64,000 nt of DNA from Anthopleura xanthogrammica (lineage: Eukaryota; Cnidaria; Anthozoa; Actiniaria; Actiniidae): positions 6,227,117-6,291,116 of the forward strand of contig OZ025206.1 in assembly GCA_964019055.1 (NCBI GenBank), written 5' to 3'. This document shows, piece after piece, positions 39,184 through 51,100 of this stretch; the first letter of the stretch is position 1, and each line of letters starts with the position of its first letter. The position numbers and the translations under genes were made by a program. Under the pieces are notes generated by a model. That model saw only the letters and a program-made list of their open reading frames with translations. It searched no databases and was not told where the DNA came from.

Positions 39184-40101
39184 ATGGCGGACGAAGAAGA
39201 AGATGTTTTCGTGGATATTCTACAATTACAGCTCTCTGAAGTTGAAATGCTGCAATCGATGTTTCCAAATGAGGAGGAATTTCGTTTGGAAGACCCAGGG
39301 GTACTAGTTGATGTGCAGGAATTCATTGCAAGAAAGTCTAAAGTCCTCCCTTCACGACTGAGTTTCTTTCTCAAAGTTGAATCCGAAGCAAAATCAGGCG
39401 ATAATGAATCAAGGTCGATGAAGAATGACACCGTTGTTGTGTTTGAAATATATTGTAGTCTCCCACATGATTATCCAAATGAAAAACCAGAATTATATGT
39501 AAGGTCTCCGCAGTCTATAGATAGAGAAGGACAGAAAAAACTGAACCAGGATTTGGAGGACTTTCTTTCAACTTTGGAACCAGGAGAGCTTTGTATTGTC
39601 CCTGCTATCCAATGGATACAAGAAAATTCCTTAAAATACGCAGAAATGTGCTCAAGAAAATGTAATAATACCGTAGAAAACTCTGCTACTGTTAAAGGGA
39701 ATGGAAAGTTTGTAAGAATGTGGATGTATATGCACCATATTTACAGCAAAACCAAAAGAAAAATTATTTTGGATTGGTCTTCAGACTACAGTTTAACTGG
39801 ATTTTCATTGCCAGGCAAGCCTGGGGTGGTTTGCATTGAGGGTGATGAAGCTAATGTTGAAGAATATTACTCAAGACTAAGACGTTTAAACTGGAAAAAG
39901 ATTACCTGTCGCCACAGGCAAGTGGGAGAAAGTGATCTTAGTATTGATGCCCAAAGAGTTTTTAAAGGTTTTGAAGAATTAGCCTTTGATGTGCATGGTA
40001 CAAGAGAGGGTCATATGGACATGGGGCAATTTTTTCAATATTTACAGAAACATCATCTTAGTGAGGTGTTTTCAATTTTATTTGGAGTGGAGGGAAAGTA
40101 A
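39136..40101 (+). CDS. RWDD2: RWD domain-containing protein 2-like (RWD + DUF1115)
   Basis: This is an intronless 321-codon frame; the more likely start is the internal MADEEED at 39184, giving 305 residues, close to vertebrate RWDD2A/B (about 290-320). The N-terminal half is an RWD fold: an acidic start, then LQLSEVEMLQSMFPNEEEF, and the YPNEKPELYVRS strand typical of RWD domains. The C-terminal half matches the DUF1115 part of RWDD2, with VRMWMYMHHIYSKTKRKII, GFSLPGKPGVVCIEGD and EYYSRLRRLNWKKI. RWD domains mediate protein interactions; the cellular role of RWDD2 is poorly known. The gene is divergent from PIKFYVE and is absent from the left duplicate. Choice between the A and B paralogue names is not possible here. 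Confidence 0.9.
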   Translation: MLSFTKVLDIELLISVMADEEEDVFVDILQLQLSEVEMLQSMFPNEEEFRLEDPGVLVDVQEFIARKSKVLPSRLSFFLKVESEAKSGDNESRSMKNDTVVVFEIYCSLPHDYPNEKPELYVRSPQSIDREGQKKLNQDLEDFLSTLEPGELCIVPAIQWIQENSLKYAEMCSRKCNNTVENSATVKGNGKFVRMWMYMHHIYSKTKRKIILDWSSDYSLTGFSLPGKPGVVCIEGDEANVEEYYSRLRRLNWKKITCRHRQVGESDLSIDAQRVFKGFEELAFDVHGTREGHMDMGQFFQYLQKHHLSEVFSILFGVEGK

Positions 40102-40340
40102 ATGTTGGAAAATATGGGACATACAAAGAATGTATTTTACGGTTTAATAGATACACAACTCGATTGGGCTATAATTTTGTTGTGACAAATGGAGTACATG
40201 TATTTATCCTACACCAAAGAAAATACAGCCAATCAGAAAGCATAAAAGCCATTCTATATTCGTCGGTATTTCACTCTTCCTTCCCATCATTGTACTGTGC
40301 GTTGAATCTCCATTTGTATTTTCTATGATGTGGGATAAAA

Positions 40341-40495
40341 TGGTTATACAATGGTTTAGAGTGGCATACCGTGGATATCCCACTCGTCACTTGTATTTTC
40401 TTTGTATACACGCACCAAAAGAATCGTGTGTATACTAGAAACTACAAGTGACTGGTGGGATCCACGGTATGCCACTCGAAACCATTGTATAACTA
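40341..40495. mobile_element. Foldback MITE downstream of the RWDD2-like gene
   Basis: The arms are about 70 nt, starting TGGTTATACAATGGTTT, with the inverted copy ending at 40495. It lies within 400 nt of the RWDD2-like stop codon and before the candidate poly(A) signal, so it would be transcribed in the 3' UTR. Confidence 0.65.
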
Positions 40496-40566
40496 GTATA
40501 TATCAATATCCAAAAGATTAATATTGTTTTGGTATAAGCAAACAATTTGAAACCTTAATATTATTA

Positions 40567-40572
40567 AATAAA
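40567..40572 (+). terminator. Candidate poly(A) signal of the RWDD2-like gene
   Basis: A canonical AATAAA lies about 465 nt after the RWDD2-like stop codon. The region is AT-rich, so chance occurrence is possible. Confidence 0.35.
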
Positions 40573-41643
40573 TACCACTGACAGACATGTTATTTCCCTT
40601 TTAGCTAGTATGCTATCTCTAATAAACCCATAGTATAGTCATAATATGCATATAGAATTATGTGTAGTACTCCACCAATATGTTTTTGCATATGGCTATC
40701 TAATTTGTTTTGAATATCTAAAACTCCCAGGAATCCAGATTTCCCTCTAGCCTCTAGGCATCTCCTTTGGGATCCTTGGGCTACTGTACCTGTGGAGAGG
40801 AGGAAAAACATTTTTCTCTCTCCTCTCTCATGCCCAGTTCCACTTTCCCATATATTTCAATGCTGACAGGAATCCAAATTATGTTCTGGAGAATAAATAT
40901 GGAGTAGCCTGTGGAGGGTGCTAATTTCCCTCATATTTTTGCTATCTACCTGTAGTTCCACTCCCAAGGCAGGCTAGGAATATATCTTTGGACCCAGAAT
41001 GCTTTGAGGCCATTGCAGTGCAAGGCTCTAAGCAAAGGCAACATGATATGGGCCCACTGGAATAGCCCATAGGACAAAAGCTACGTTTTTCTGTTATAGA
41101 ATACAATTTATATCACACAAAGCGCTAGCTTTTCAAAAAGCATTCTACGAGAAGCAATTAGTACTGGAAGAACGAATCATACAGCATCAGTTACATATAT
41201 AGTCACTAATCAACAAAATACTAATATACAGTGATACATCTATTAAGCAAACCCCCTATTTGTGAACACCCTTCGTTAAACGGACACCTAGTTGCACTGT
41301 TAGTCCCGAGATTTTCTTCCCATATTTGAAACAAACCTATTCAGCAGACCCCCCTCATTAGCGGACACCAGGCAAGGTCCCGAAGGTGTACCACTGTATA
41401 TATTGCATAACTGAACTCCCTGTGCTTCAGGGTTGCATTCAAATTTAAAATATTTACACTCCCTTGTTACGAAGGCTATGATCTCAACGAAAATTCCACT
41501 AGTTGAATTTTGCAGCTAAATAAGAAAAAAAAGACACAAATTTCAAGTATTTTAAGAAGTATTCACGACTTTTGTGCCCTTTAGACGTTGTTCCAGGTTG
41601 ATGCGATCGTTTTTTCTAAACAGTTTGGATATAGAGATTACTT

Positions 41644-41781
41644 CATGAAAAGCGCGCGCGTACGGGATTTTCGCACGAGTTGGTGAAGTATCTGAAATCG
41701 AACGAGTGAGCGCAGCGAACGAGTGAGATTTCTGATACAAAACCAACGAGTGCGAAAATCCCGTACAAAGCGCTTTTCATG
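41644..41781. mobile_element. Palindromic MITE
   Basis: The arms start CATGAAAAGCGC and end GCGCTTTTCATG, with a shared GGGATTTTCGCAC segment further in. The right flank joins sequence that recurs inverted at 42710-42733. Confidence 0.6.
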
Positions 41782-42010
41782 CTGTAATTTATTTATTTTA
41801 TACATACTGAGATTTTGTTGTTTTTAATTTATTCACATTTAATTGGTTTTCTAAAACAATTACAAAACTCGTGTAATAATTTCTTTTCGAAAAATTAAGC
41901 TTTTACTAGAAGCTATGATGTAAAAATATCAGTAATCATAACTAGTACAAAGTAAAATCGGTAAGCTAATGAAGTTTTGGCTGATTTTTTTTTTCTTTTG
42001 GCTTAGTTTG

Positions 42011-42472
42011 TCACTGTGGGCTGTCTTCGTCTGACGACTCCAACACACGCTTGATGCGTTTAAAGCTACGTGTAGACTCTGTTGATTTAAATGAGTGATT
42101 TGCGGAATTCGGTGACTTGTTAACGGTGTTGATTGTTATATTAAACTGTCCTCCGTGAAAAACTGCTCCACTGAAAGGACCTGCTGGAGGCAAACTAGAA
42201 CTTTTCATGAATGAAGATTCACGGCACTCGGTGTGCACTGCACTTTGTAAACTCGACACTGGCCTTTTTTCTATAGACGTACTTGTAGTATTATTTCCAC
42301 TCAGAATCAAAGACATGTTTTTCTGTTGTTCGTTTGATCTCTGTCCGGCGAACCATCTCTTCTCTTCTCTTCGTGTCTTCGAAAGAGTATTTTTGTTTTT
42401 TTGGTCTTCTATAAACTTGTCTATAGGTTTGTCTAGAGACACAAATCTTCTTGATTGTTCAGCCATCCTCAC
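42011..42472 (-). CDS. Small basic, Ser-rich protein of unknown function (single exon)
   Basis: This is a 153-codon frame (MRMAEQ; the second Met is an equally good start). I do not recognise the family. The N-terminus is charged, with VSLDKPIDKFIEDQKNKN followed by a basic run RREEKRWFAGQRS. The middle is Ser/Thr-rich and probably disordered. Then comes GPFSGAVFHGGQFNITIN, and the C-terminus is basic-acidic (FKRIKRVLESSDEDSPQ), like nuclear proteins with a casein-kinase site. The SLDxxIDxFI pattern loosely resembles the UAP56-binding motif of mRNA-export adaptors such as ALYREF (MSLDDIIK), but this is only a visual likeness. Its ATG is 216 bp downstream of the receptor stop, on the same strand. 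Coding status rests on the open frame and its composition. Confidence 0.6.
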   Translation of the reverse strand: MRMAEQSRRFVSLDKPIDKFIEDQKNKNTLSKTRREEKRWFAGQRSNEQQKNMSLILSGNNTTSTSIEKRPVSSLQSAVHTECRESSFMKSSSLPPAGPFSGAVFHGGQFNITINTVNKSPNSANHSFKSTESTRSFKRIKRVLESSDEDSPQ

Positions 42473-42687
42473 AAATATCTCCTAGCTCTTGATAAGTTTG
42501 AAATACGAACAACTAGCGTACACCGAAAATATTATTTTGTGAAAGCTGCCCGACAAAGCTACCCGCGATGACCGCGAAAACACGATTCGCCTCGACAGTG
42601 GTTTGTGATTGGACGAAACGCTTTTTTCACGTGTGAGAAATTCATTTCGCCTCTCTGATTGGCTGAAAAAAGTCGCGAACTGGTTTT

Positions 42688-45117
42688 TCACATAGGGAGA
42701 TTTGATAAGAAAATCTCAGTATGTATAAAATAAGAACTGTTTCTTCCTTGTTGTTCATCCTCGTCATCAATCTTTCCATTTTCATCTTTTCCCTGGTCTT
42801 CACTATTTCCATCGTCATCATTCATATCAACTCCAGTTAGACCATATTCTCCTGCAGTCTCCCCTATACCAGTTACTACAAACAAACAAGCCAATCAAAA
42901 AGGTAAAATTAGTATTCACACTGGACAAACAAAGAAGCAATAAACTAACAAACAAAAAAACACTAAACGTCTAGTTTTTAAAGCTGTGAGAACCACAAAT
43001 CATGGGGAAAAACTAAAGGCATAACTAAAGTTCTGAAGCCGGAATAAATCAAAGAAGGACCGACGTCTCCTACGTCTGTAAAATACTTTTCTTTATCTCA
43101 AAGTTGTGTTCATTATATATTAATTTAATTTTATAACATTCTTGAATTGCAGATTTGAATTGGTACCTTGAAAGTCATTGGAGGGCTTCACAAGATCTTT
43201 TGTCTTCCACCCGCTGTTGCCTGCCATGTTTCGTGCTTCACTTTGTACCTCGTCAATAGTCAGCATGATTGACAGGCAGCAATCCAGTGAACAGCGAGGG
43301 TTCTTGATGAGATAATAAATACTTTGTCCAACTGCCACAGAATATTTTACTGGAAATGGAACAACATGTTTTTAAAGAGATCTTGGTCATAAACAAGTGA
43401 AATGAAACAAGTGTAAAAATATTAAACACAAGTATATGCGTGGCATGACTTACCGACAACAAGGGCAGTAACCATGACATTAGCAGTCACCAAGAGTACT
43501 GTGATAATCAAAGAATCCATGATCTTAGCATCAGCATCCAGCAAGGCACCCTGGTCTATCTTGAGCATCATTCCAATACACGTGTTAGCAAATGTTACCA
43601 GGAGTGACGTCAGCTGAAGAACATGTTCGAACTTGTCAGGTATTGGCATAAAGTGAGCGTGAAGGATGGCATAGCAGCCTGTAAATGAAAGAAGAAGCGA
43701 AAGGAATTGTGTGATTTCAATGTCATCACTGGTGAATATATGGAAGAAACGTCATAAATTTACCTGAAAGCATAGAAGCAACTCCAAGAGAGTTTCGTCC
43801 CTCTGCGCCGATCAAGGCTAAAGAAGACGTCAACAACAGCTTTCTGGTCATCTCAATAGTTTCCCAGAACCAACAATTTTCTGCATAGTTTTCAAATATG
43901 AAACTCATTCCTGCGACAATTGGTAGAGTAGTTAAAACAGATCTTCCAGATCGCCGATGGCCTCTCTTTTCATGTGTGGACCCCTTTTGGTTACGGAAGA
44001 CTTTCTTTGTCTCAGACATTGCACGGACAGCTTTTGACAGCGAAAGTGGTGGAACTTTTCTTGACGTCATCTCATTTCTGAAACTTTTGTTCTCGTCTGG
44101 AGTATTTGCAACGGGTTGAAACTGGTCTTTCTTCACCTCGCCAACCATAAATTTGATATGTTTTGGCTTGGTTGTCTCTTTAGGTAGGGCGGTTTCGTTT
44201 GCGATAGCGAAAGAGTCTTGTTCTTCAGATATCACCTCAAGATGTTCGTCTCGTTTCTTGATTACATTATTTTCTTTTCTTGAAATACTCGTGTTTTGAC
44301 ACATTTTAGTGTCTGTTCCGATCACTTGTTTTCTTTCATCAACTGATCTAGTACACTTTTCCTCTTTTGTCTTCCTTCTCGACTTTTCATCTCCCGAGTC
44401 AACATTCGCAACTTTTAGCAAATTTTTCTTGTGGTGGTACTTCCACAGAACTGCTACCGTTAGTAATGGAACAGCAAAAGGGTAGATTAATGCAGCATAA
44501 GCCAGGATCACAAACCGATTGTATTTTTGGGTGAAGCAAGTTATGGAGTAGTCAGCCTTTAAGTAGGAGGTGCATTGTTGTTGGCTGCTGTCTTGGCAGA
44601 TTTTGTGACAAGCTGCAGGGAGCATTTGGAATATCTTTGAACACGTCTGTGGGTAAGTTACGAAAATGAACAGGAAAACGTTACGGTAGCAAGCCTCTTT
44701 AGTAGCGTCTACTTCAGTTTGAATGGAAGATTTTCCAGCCTTCTTGCTAAGATGAAGACGCTTCATGTGGTAATAGGCCAAAGCTGTAAGAATGACACCA
44801 GCGGTCATGGAGCACGTGATAACAAGATCTGCGTAAGCATCCATCTTGAGACGAGAATTGAAGCAATGTAGGGGTGCAATCTGCAGGATGTTCAGCTGAA
44901 GAAATTTGGCGTATTCACTCATCTTGGTCAAGGCGCTTGGCCACTGGACGTACGAGAAGGCGTCGAGTGTACCAGAAGAAATTTGATAGAAGGATACAAT
45001 GATCTTGAGACGAGCAAGTATGATGTCAGTAAGGGAGCGCTTAGCTCCTGTTTTGCGCTGTTTTCCTTTGAAGACCACGTAAATGATCATCACAACAATT
45101 AATGCGATTGCACAAAT
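42688..45117 (-). CDS. Multi-pass membrane domain and acidic tail of the receptor
   Basis: Hydrophobic segments in exon 45117-43764: ICAIALIVVMMIIYVVF at the start, then LVITCSMTAGVILTALAYY, NVFLFIFVTYPQ, FVILAYAALIYPFAVPLLTV, a charged cytoplasmic-type loop of about 140 residues rich in Lys, Glu and Ser, and FWETIEMTRKLLLTSSLALI. Exon 43678-43454 adds VLQLTSLLVTFANTCIGMM and SLIITVLLVTANVMVTALVV. Exon 43349-43167 is soluble. The last exon (42875-42688) is Asp/Glu-rich and ends FLSNLPM. The W-x-E-x2-E-x2-RKLLLT block recurs in large Cys-rich membrane proteins of protists and invertebrates as I recall them, which suggests a TRP-like fold, but that is inference. Confidence 0.78.
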
Positions 45118-48100
45118 CTGTAAAAAAGCAATAAAATGAATGCAATGTATGTTTAATTAGCTACTAAAACAATTTTATTTAGGAACACAGTTTTAAAATA
45201 CCTGGAAAATAAGCCAGTGTACTGCTGGACACTTGAAACACGTTGCAACGAGCTGGTAATGACTCTTGTCACATACAGCACACAAGGGACCTGTGTAACC
45301 CTCAGCACATTCAGCATCCAGTCCTCCAAGACATGACAGTGATCTTGGACACTGGTAATGTTTGGGGAAAGATCCATTGAATTGAACAAGGTCTCTATCA
45401 TAGCTGTCATCAAAGACTTGTAGGTCGTTGGTGAAGTTGATGTAGCGATCTTTCTCTGATTTGGAAATCCATTGCCAGTAGTACCCAGCCTTCAGGGTCA
45501 TCGACTCGTTGAAACACGTGACACCAGAGTCAGGACAAGGGTAGCACTTGTCAAAGCGATCGAGACGATAAAACCCGTCTTGACATTGACAGGCTCTGAA
45601 GCCTGCAAACCAATCACTTTTTGTTCCTAAAAAAAATGATTTTTATTTTGTCAATTGAATAATTATAGTTGTTGTTAGAAAAAATTTCAAACCTGAAACA
45701 AACCTCGCGAGATCTCTTAAAAGTAACGACTAATGGATGATAAAATGTTAAAAGATAACTTCCCAAAATGGTTGTTTCCTTCTATCCTTTTCTTTCCAGG
45801 TCCTCCCTTTCTTCTTTTCTTGCTTCATTCGTTCTTTCTCCCATCCCTTCGTCCCTCCCTCACTTATATTTTGCAGTAAATAAGAAAGTTTTTTATACCT
45901 TCAGGACATGGTTTACAGTCTTCTTTTCTCCTTCCTGGTGCTGTTTTTACAAACGTTCCGTTGTCGCACATCTGGCACCCATTACCGTACGCTCGTTCGC
46001 CATAAAATGCAAGCGCGTCTTGATAAAACCCACCTAAATTTAAATATTATATTAAACAGAACCATGAAATAGAGTCACGCTACATTCAGGTAAACTGCCT
46101 ATTATCTTAGAATCAATCTTTCTGTTTCGAATTCTCTTCGTGGTCCGAGCGAGCCTCAATTCGATGTTGTGAAGAACACTAGTGCATGTGTTCAGGTGAA
46201 GATTCCATGGCATAGGATTTGAAAACGTCTGTTTGTCCTTTATTATTGTTCAATTTTTATATTTAATTTACTGGGCAGTATCCGTGAATATTTAGATATA
46301 GACAACGATACTAACCACGAATACATGATTCTCCAATCAAGAAACATGGACAGCGGTATTTTATACAAAATTGACTAACATCTGTCATAAACATACATTC
46401 GATCAAATTTGTCGCTCTCTCTGATTGGCTATTTTACCTGCTGGACAAGAAGTGCAATTAAAGTGGTCTGTTGTTGCATAGAAGGTGATGTAACTCCCGG
46501 AAAAACAAGGACTACAATATAAGTAACGATCCCGTTTAACGATGCATTGGAATCCAGTGCTGCTGTAACCAGCACTCAGGTCGGTACTTAGGGCTGCCAT
46601 TTTTATTGCCTCAGCGTGTTCAGTTGGATATCTCAAAACAATATAGAAAATGATAAATGCACGATAACAGTACAAAACATAATGGTAGCGTATAAGAGGA
46701 TATTAATAACTTTTATTATTCAAATTTTTTTCCCCGTCATTTTGATTGGCCGAGAAAACTGCAAATAGTAACTGCCTATAAATAACGGTCTGCTCTTGCG
46801 CATTACGGTGCAAAGCCATTTTGCTGCAAATAACGGTCTACTCATGCGCTGAAAAAATGAACTGGCTTCTTTGTTATTGTTTAACTCGTGCGCACTGCCC
46901 CTCAAAGATTATAAAAAAAATAATTTGAATGTTAAAACAATTATTGAACTCGGTTATCGTAAAATATCGTGATTTATTAGTGTCTTGCAAGCAATTATTT
47001 GCCTCTGCCTCGGTCGCATCGGCAAATAATTGCTTGCTCGCCACTAACAAATCACGATAATTTTGCTCAACCTCGTCCAATAATTGCTTAATATTTGTTA
47101 TTCTACGTCAAATGATTTTTATTTGAATTTGTTGTTATTTTTACTTTTTTGTTTATTCATGTCGTTTGTATGTTTGGTATTTCATGCCCCCCTAGAGTTC
47201 TTACATTTGTACTGCTGTTCCCGTCCTGTACGCCAATGAACTAAACCACTTCACGTAAAAAGTTTTGATCTTGGTTTGCGATAAATACCTGTAAAAGATA
47301 TTTCACTTTGTAAATCACACCTTCGCTATTGAACTGAAGGTATACAAAGTTACAAATGACAAAAAATTGTCTTGAAAAATGATAGTTTTTAATCTATCAT
47401 TAAACTCTGTCTCAAGAGAAAACACAGATTATAATTAATTTTATTATACATTTTACTCACTATCTCGCTTTTGATTGGCCGAGAGCCCTCCGCCAATCCT
47501 TGATATCGTGTGAACTCGACATTTATAAATGTAATCGTCTGTAGGTTTTACCTACAGATAATAGATTTATCACGTCGAGCTCAAAGGTAGCCTGCGTCAC
47601 ATCCGGACAAACTACGGTTAAGTCCACGGACTTAACCGTAGTTTATCCGGATGTGACGCAGGCTAGCTCAAAGGTCACAATGGAAATGGAAATATGTTTG
47701 CTATCTTTTCGAAAGCAGAATTAAATATTTATTCTTAGTTTACAAAATGTATAATAAAACAATTATTGAATTCGGTTTTCGCATGATATCGTAAATATCA
47801 AAACCTCGGCCGTTGGTCTTGATAATTTACGATATCATGCTCAACCTCATCCAATAATTGTTTAGCAATTCATGAGTGAGTTAGGAGTACAAATTTATCT
47901 CGTTTTCGAATTTATCGCTCAAATTCACGTCAAATCATTTGTTCAAAGTTTCATCATATAAAATGAGTTTAATAAGTCGTTTATAAAACGAGACTGAAAC
48001 CGTGTTTTATCGGATCTTTATATATGCCGATAAAACACGGTCTCTCGTTTTATAAACATTACTCAGTCAAGACGCCAATTAGTGGAGCTGCCACATTTGT

Positions 48101-51100
48101 ATCACGCGTGCCACTCTTATCTCGGATATCCGGTTGCCTGTTTAATGTACATGAAATAACAGAAGCAAATGATACGAATGTCCCAGTCTTTCCTTAGATT
48201 TAATCTATTTTCCCGCATTTTTTGTTGCTGTTAGATGCACATAACAATCTCGTCCCCAGAGCCCACGTTCCTCTTGGTCAGCACCGAGAAACGAGAGGCT
48301 CTGGCTGGAACCGTTTTTTAGTCCGTGAAGTTGAAACTGCGCATGTGTGGTTTAGGTGTTTCTTTGGTTTGGTATCCCTGTGGCACAGAGAATGCCGTTA
48401 ATCGATGCACTTCAAATTTTGCTCCTAAAATCTGTCCTTAATTGTCAATCTTCAAAAAAAAAATGATCTTGAGATAACGCTCAATAGATAATTTTGTGTT
48501 GTGAAACATTTTTTCTGCGGAATAACCTCGATAAAGCCTGTTTGGGGCTTTAAAAGTTCGGCGATTAATTCGACTCGCTTTACGCCCACAATCACTCAAT
48601 ATTTAGTCCAATTTTATCGGTCTTCCACTCTTCGCTTGCAAACAAATCTTCACACCTCAACAGGCTATATATCTAACAAAGTTGTGCCAGACTTTCGGCC
48701 CATTTCGTCAAACAGTTTACGAGAACACAAGAAGATATTTCATGCTAAGCTATTCTTTTACGAAGAGTCCGCCATGTTCTAAAACTGAATATATACTTCC
48801 GGTAAGGCTCTTTCTATTGTTTTATTCAACCAATCACAGTGCGTAAAAAACAGTTGCAGCCAGAGCCTCTCGTTTCTTGGTGCTGACCAAGAGGACCGTG
48901 GGCTCTGGGAACGAGATTGATGCACATAAGTAGTATTTGCCGGAAGTTTCGGGTTATCATGTTTTAACCGCTGTATTTTTATCGAAGGCTCAACACCTAA
49001 CTTCGTAATTCTTTAAAACACTTGCACCTTCTAATAATTCTATAACTGATTTCCCCTCCATTCTTACGGACCGCTTGAGGGGTTAACGTTCCTCGACTTT
49101 GGTGTTAGCATAACATAGGATTGTTATATTTATCTAGCTTTTTACTGTATTTTAAATATTGTATATCAGTTAAATTTAGTTTTGTATTGTATTTATTTTA
49201 GGGCTCCTATTGAGAACAGAGTACTTTGTCAGTATTCTGATAGGATGTTCCCCTGCTTAAATAATGGTTCTTGGATAATACTGTTGACATAAATCTGCTA
49301 TGTCTACTTTGAATACGTACACCCATTTGAGCATAAAATTGAGGAAAAAAGCTCCATCGGCGATGTATTCTATTGGGTTATCTGAAAGAAACCTGTAACA
49401 ATACAATACGACAATGAGAATAACGTAAGGAGGTGGATATATTACAATGGAAACAATACTAAATCAAGAGGACACAACAAACTTGAATAAGTTGTAAATC
49501 ATTAACGAGATTTATCAAGCTTCGATTTATTTTTTTGAAGTAAAAAAAAAAACATTTTGGTCTTTCTTTTTCTTTTTTAATGAGTTGTATTAAGCCTCTA
49601 ATTACAAAGCATTGTATTTGTTAAATCAAAATCGTCGATTTTTAAAAGAAAATAAAGCAAACTCCCAGTTTTACCTTATAAAACGTGTTTAATTTCTTGT
49701 TTGCTGTGATGATCGCCATGTTAATTGTTTTCCGCGCGTCGAAATATGGGTAATTTAATGAGGCAATACCGCATGCCAAACTCGGAAAGTCTGTAAGGCT
49801 CATGCTTTCCAAATAAGCTATCTATACCTGGATCAGCTATAAAGTTGGTATTATAGATAGTAAGATGGATGCTTGGTTTCGTGACATTGCGCGCTCGCAC
49901 CATTTGGTCTGCGGAAGTACTCCTCAATAGTACCCATTGCCTTGTAATGCGCGGAAAACAAACATGGCGTACATGCATGGCAGGATCACATAAGAAAACT
50001 ACTACTTATTCAAAGATTTTTTGTGTCCTACAGCCCGTGATTCAAACCTTATAAGGATTGCGTAAAGGCTATTATTACAGTTCAGGGTTCGTGTAAGATA
50101 TCTCAGAAGCACTTCTAGGAGATTTGGAGGCGTATCTAAAATGTAACATCCCAATTTTTAAGGAGCTAGTTTTAGCAAGGATCAATCTAGGGCCCTCAAA
50201 ATGGATTTCAAAATCAGAAATTTTCTAGGACGGTTTAAGGAGCAGCAAGAGCCTTGGTATTACCTGTTTACAGCCAATTAATCGTGAAGGATTTCTGAGA
50301 ATTAATATGTATCAGGGCCTTAGCCAAAAATATTGGGGGGGAGAGATCCTTGGTCAAAAGTATTAGTAACAGACCTAAAATTTTCAGCCTTCAATATACA
50401 GTACAACCGTAATAATTTGGGGGGGGGGGGGGGGGGAGGGGGAGGAAGGGGTGGCCCTGCTATGGCGCTGGGTATATACAGCTCAAAGCAAAATAACAAC
50501 TAACAATGTACTTGAATAGAGCTATGGACATCCAGCTGGGGAAATTAACATTGTGAGGGAAGCCCGGACACTCTGGCTGAATCACTGTCAGAATCGCTAG
50601 GCCTTAGAAGACGGCCATCACATTCCATAAACCTTAGGGCAGGGGAGGGGGGTGGTGAAATTGTGTATGTCAAAACCCAATCACGATGTCGCTCATTAAC
50701 GACGTCACTTACAGTACTTCTAGAACGGAAGCCCCATAAAATGTTCCCTTCGTAATGCGTTTCACTTGATTGTTATTCAGCAGGCTTGTTAAATACAAAT
50801 ACAAAATTTAGAAAACTGAAGTTACATTAACTTTGAACTACTATATGTGATTAGAACCGATTTCTCTCAATTGTGAATAACGTGCGGTCTGGACACCATC
50901 GGGAAGCAAATAGTGCGTGTAGACTCCGATTTAAGCCCGAATCGAAGCGTGGCGTCATCCAGTAAATTTACTTGAAAAGGGTAAAATAAGATGGCGGCTA
51001 CCAGTGGCTTATCTGGCCGAGCGTTAGGTTTAAAAAAACTTTGATTTCTGGTTTTGCGAAGAGCGAACCTCTCAGCCAGAGATACCCAAAAGGCACCACA

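Larger units (their letters stand above)
40102..42010. other. Intergenic region between the RWDD2-like gene and the small gene
   Basis: It has a hairpin at 40341, a poly(A) signal candidate at 40567 and the palindromic MITE at 41644. Otherwise it is unique AT-rich sequence without a supported frame. Confidence 0.6.

Noticed and set aside
48501..48782. 93-codon frame inside the Mutator-like element
   Set aside because: It has no transposase motif and is too short; the element is non-autonomous.
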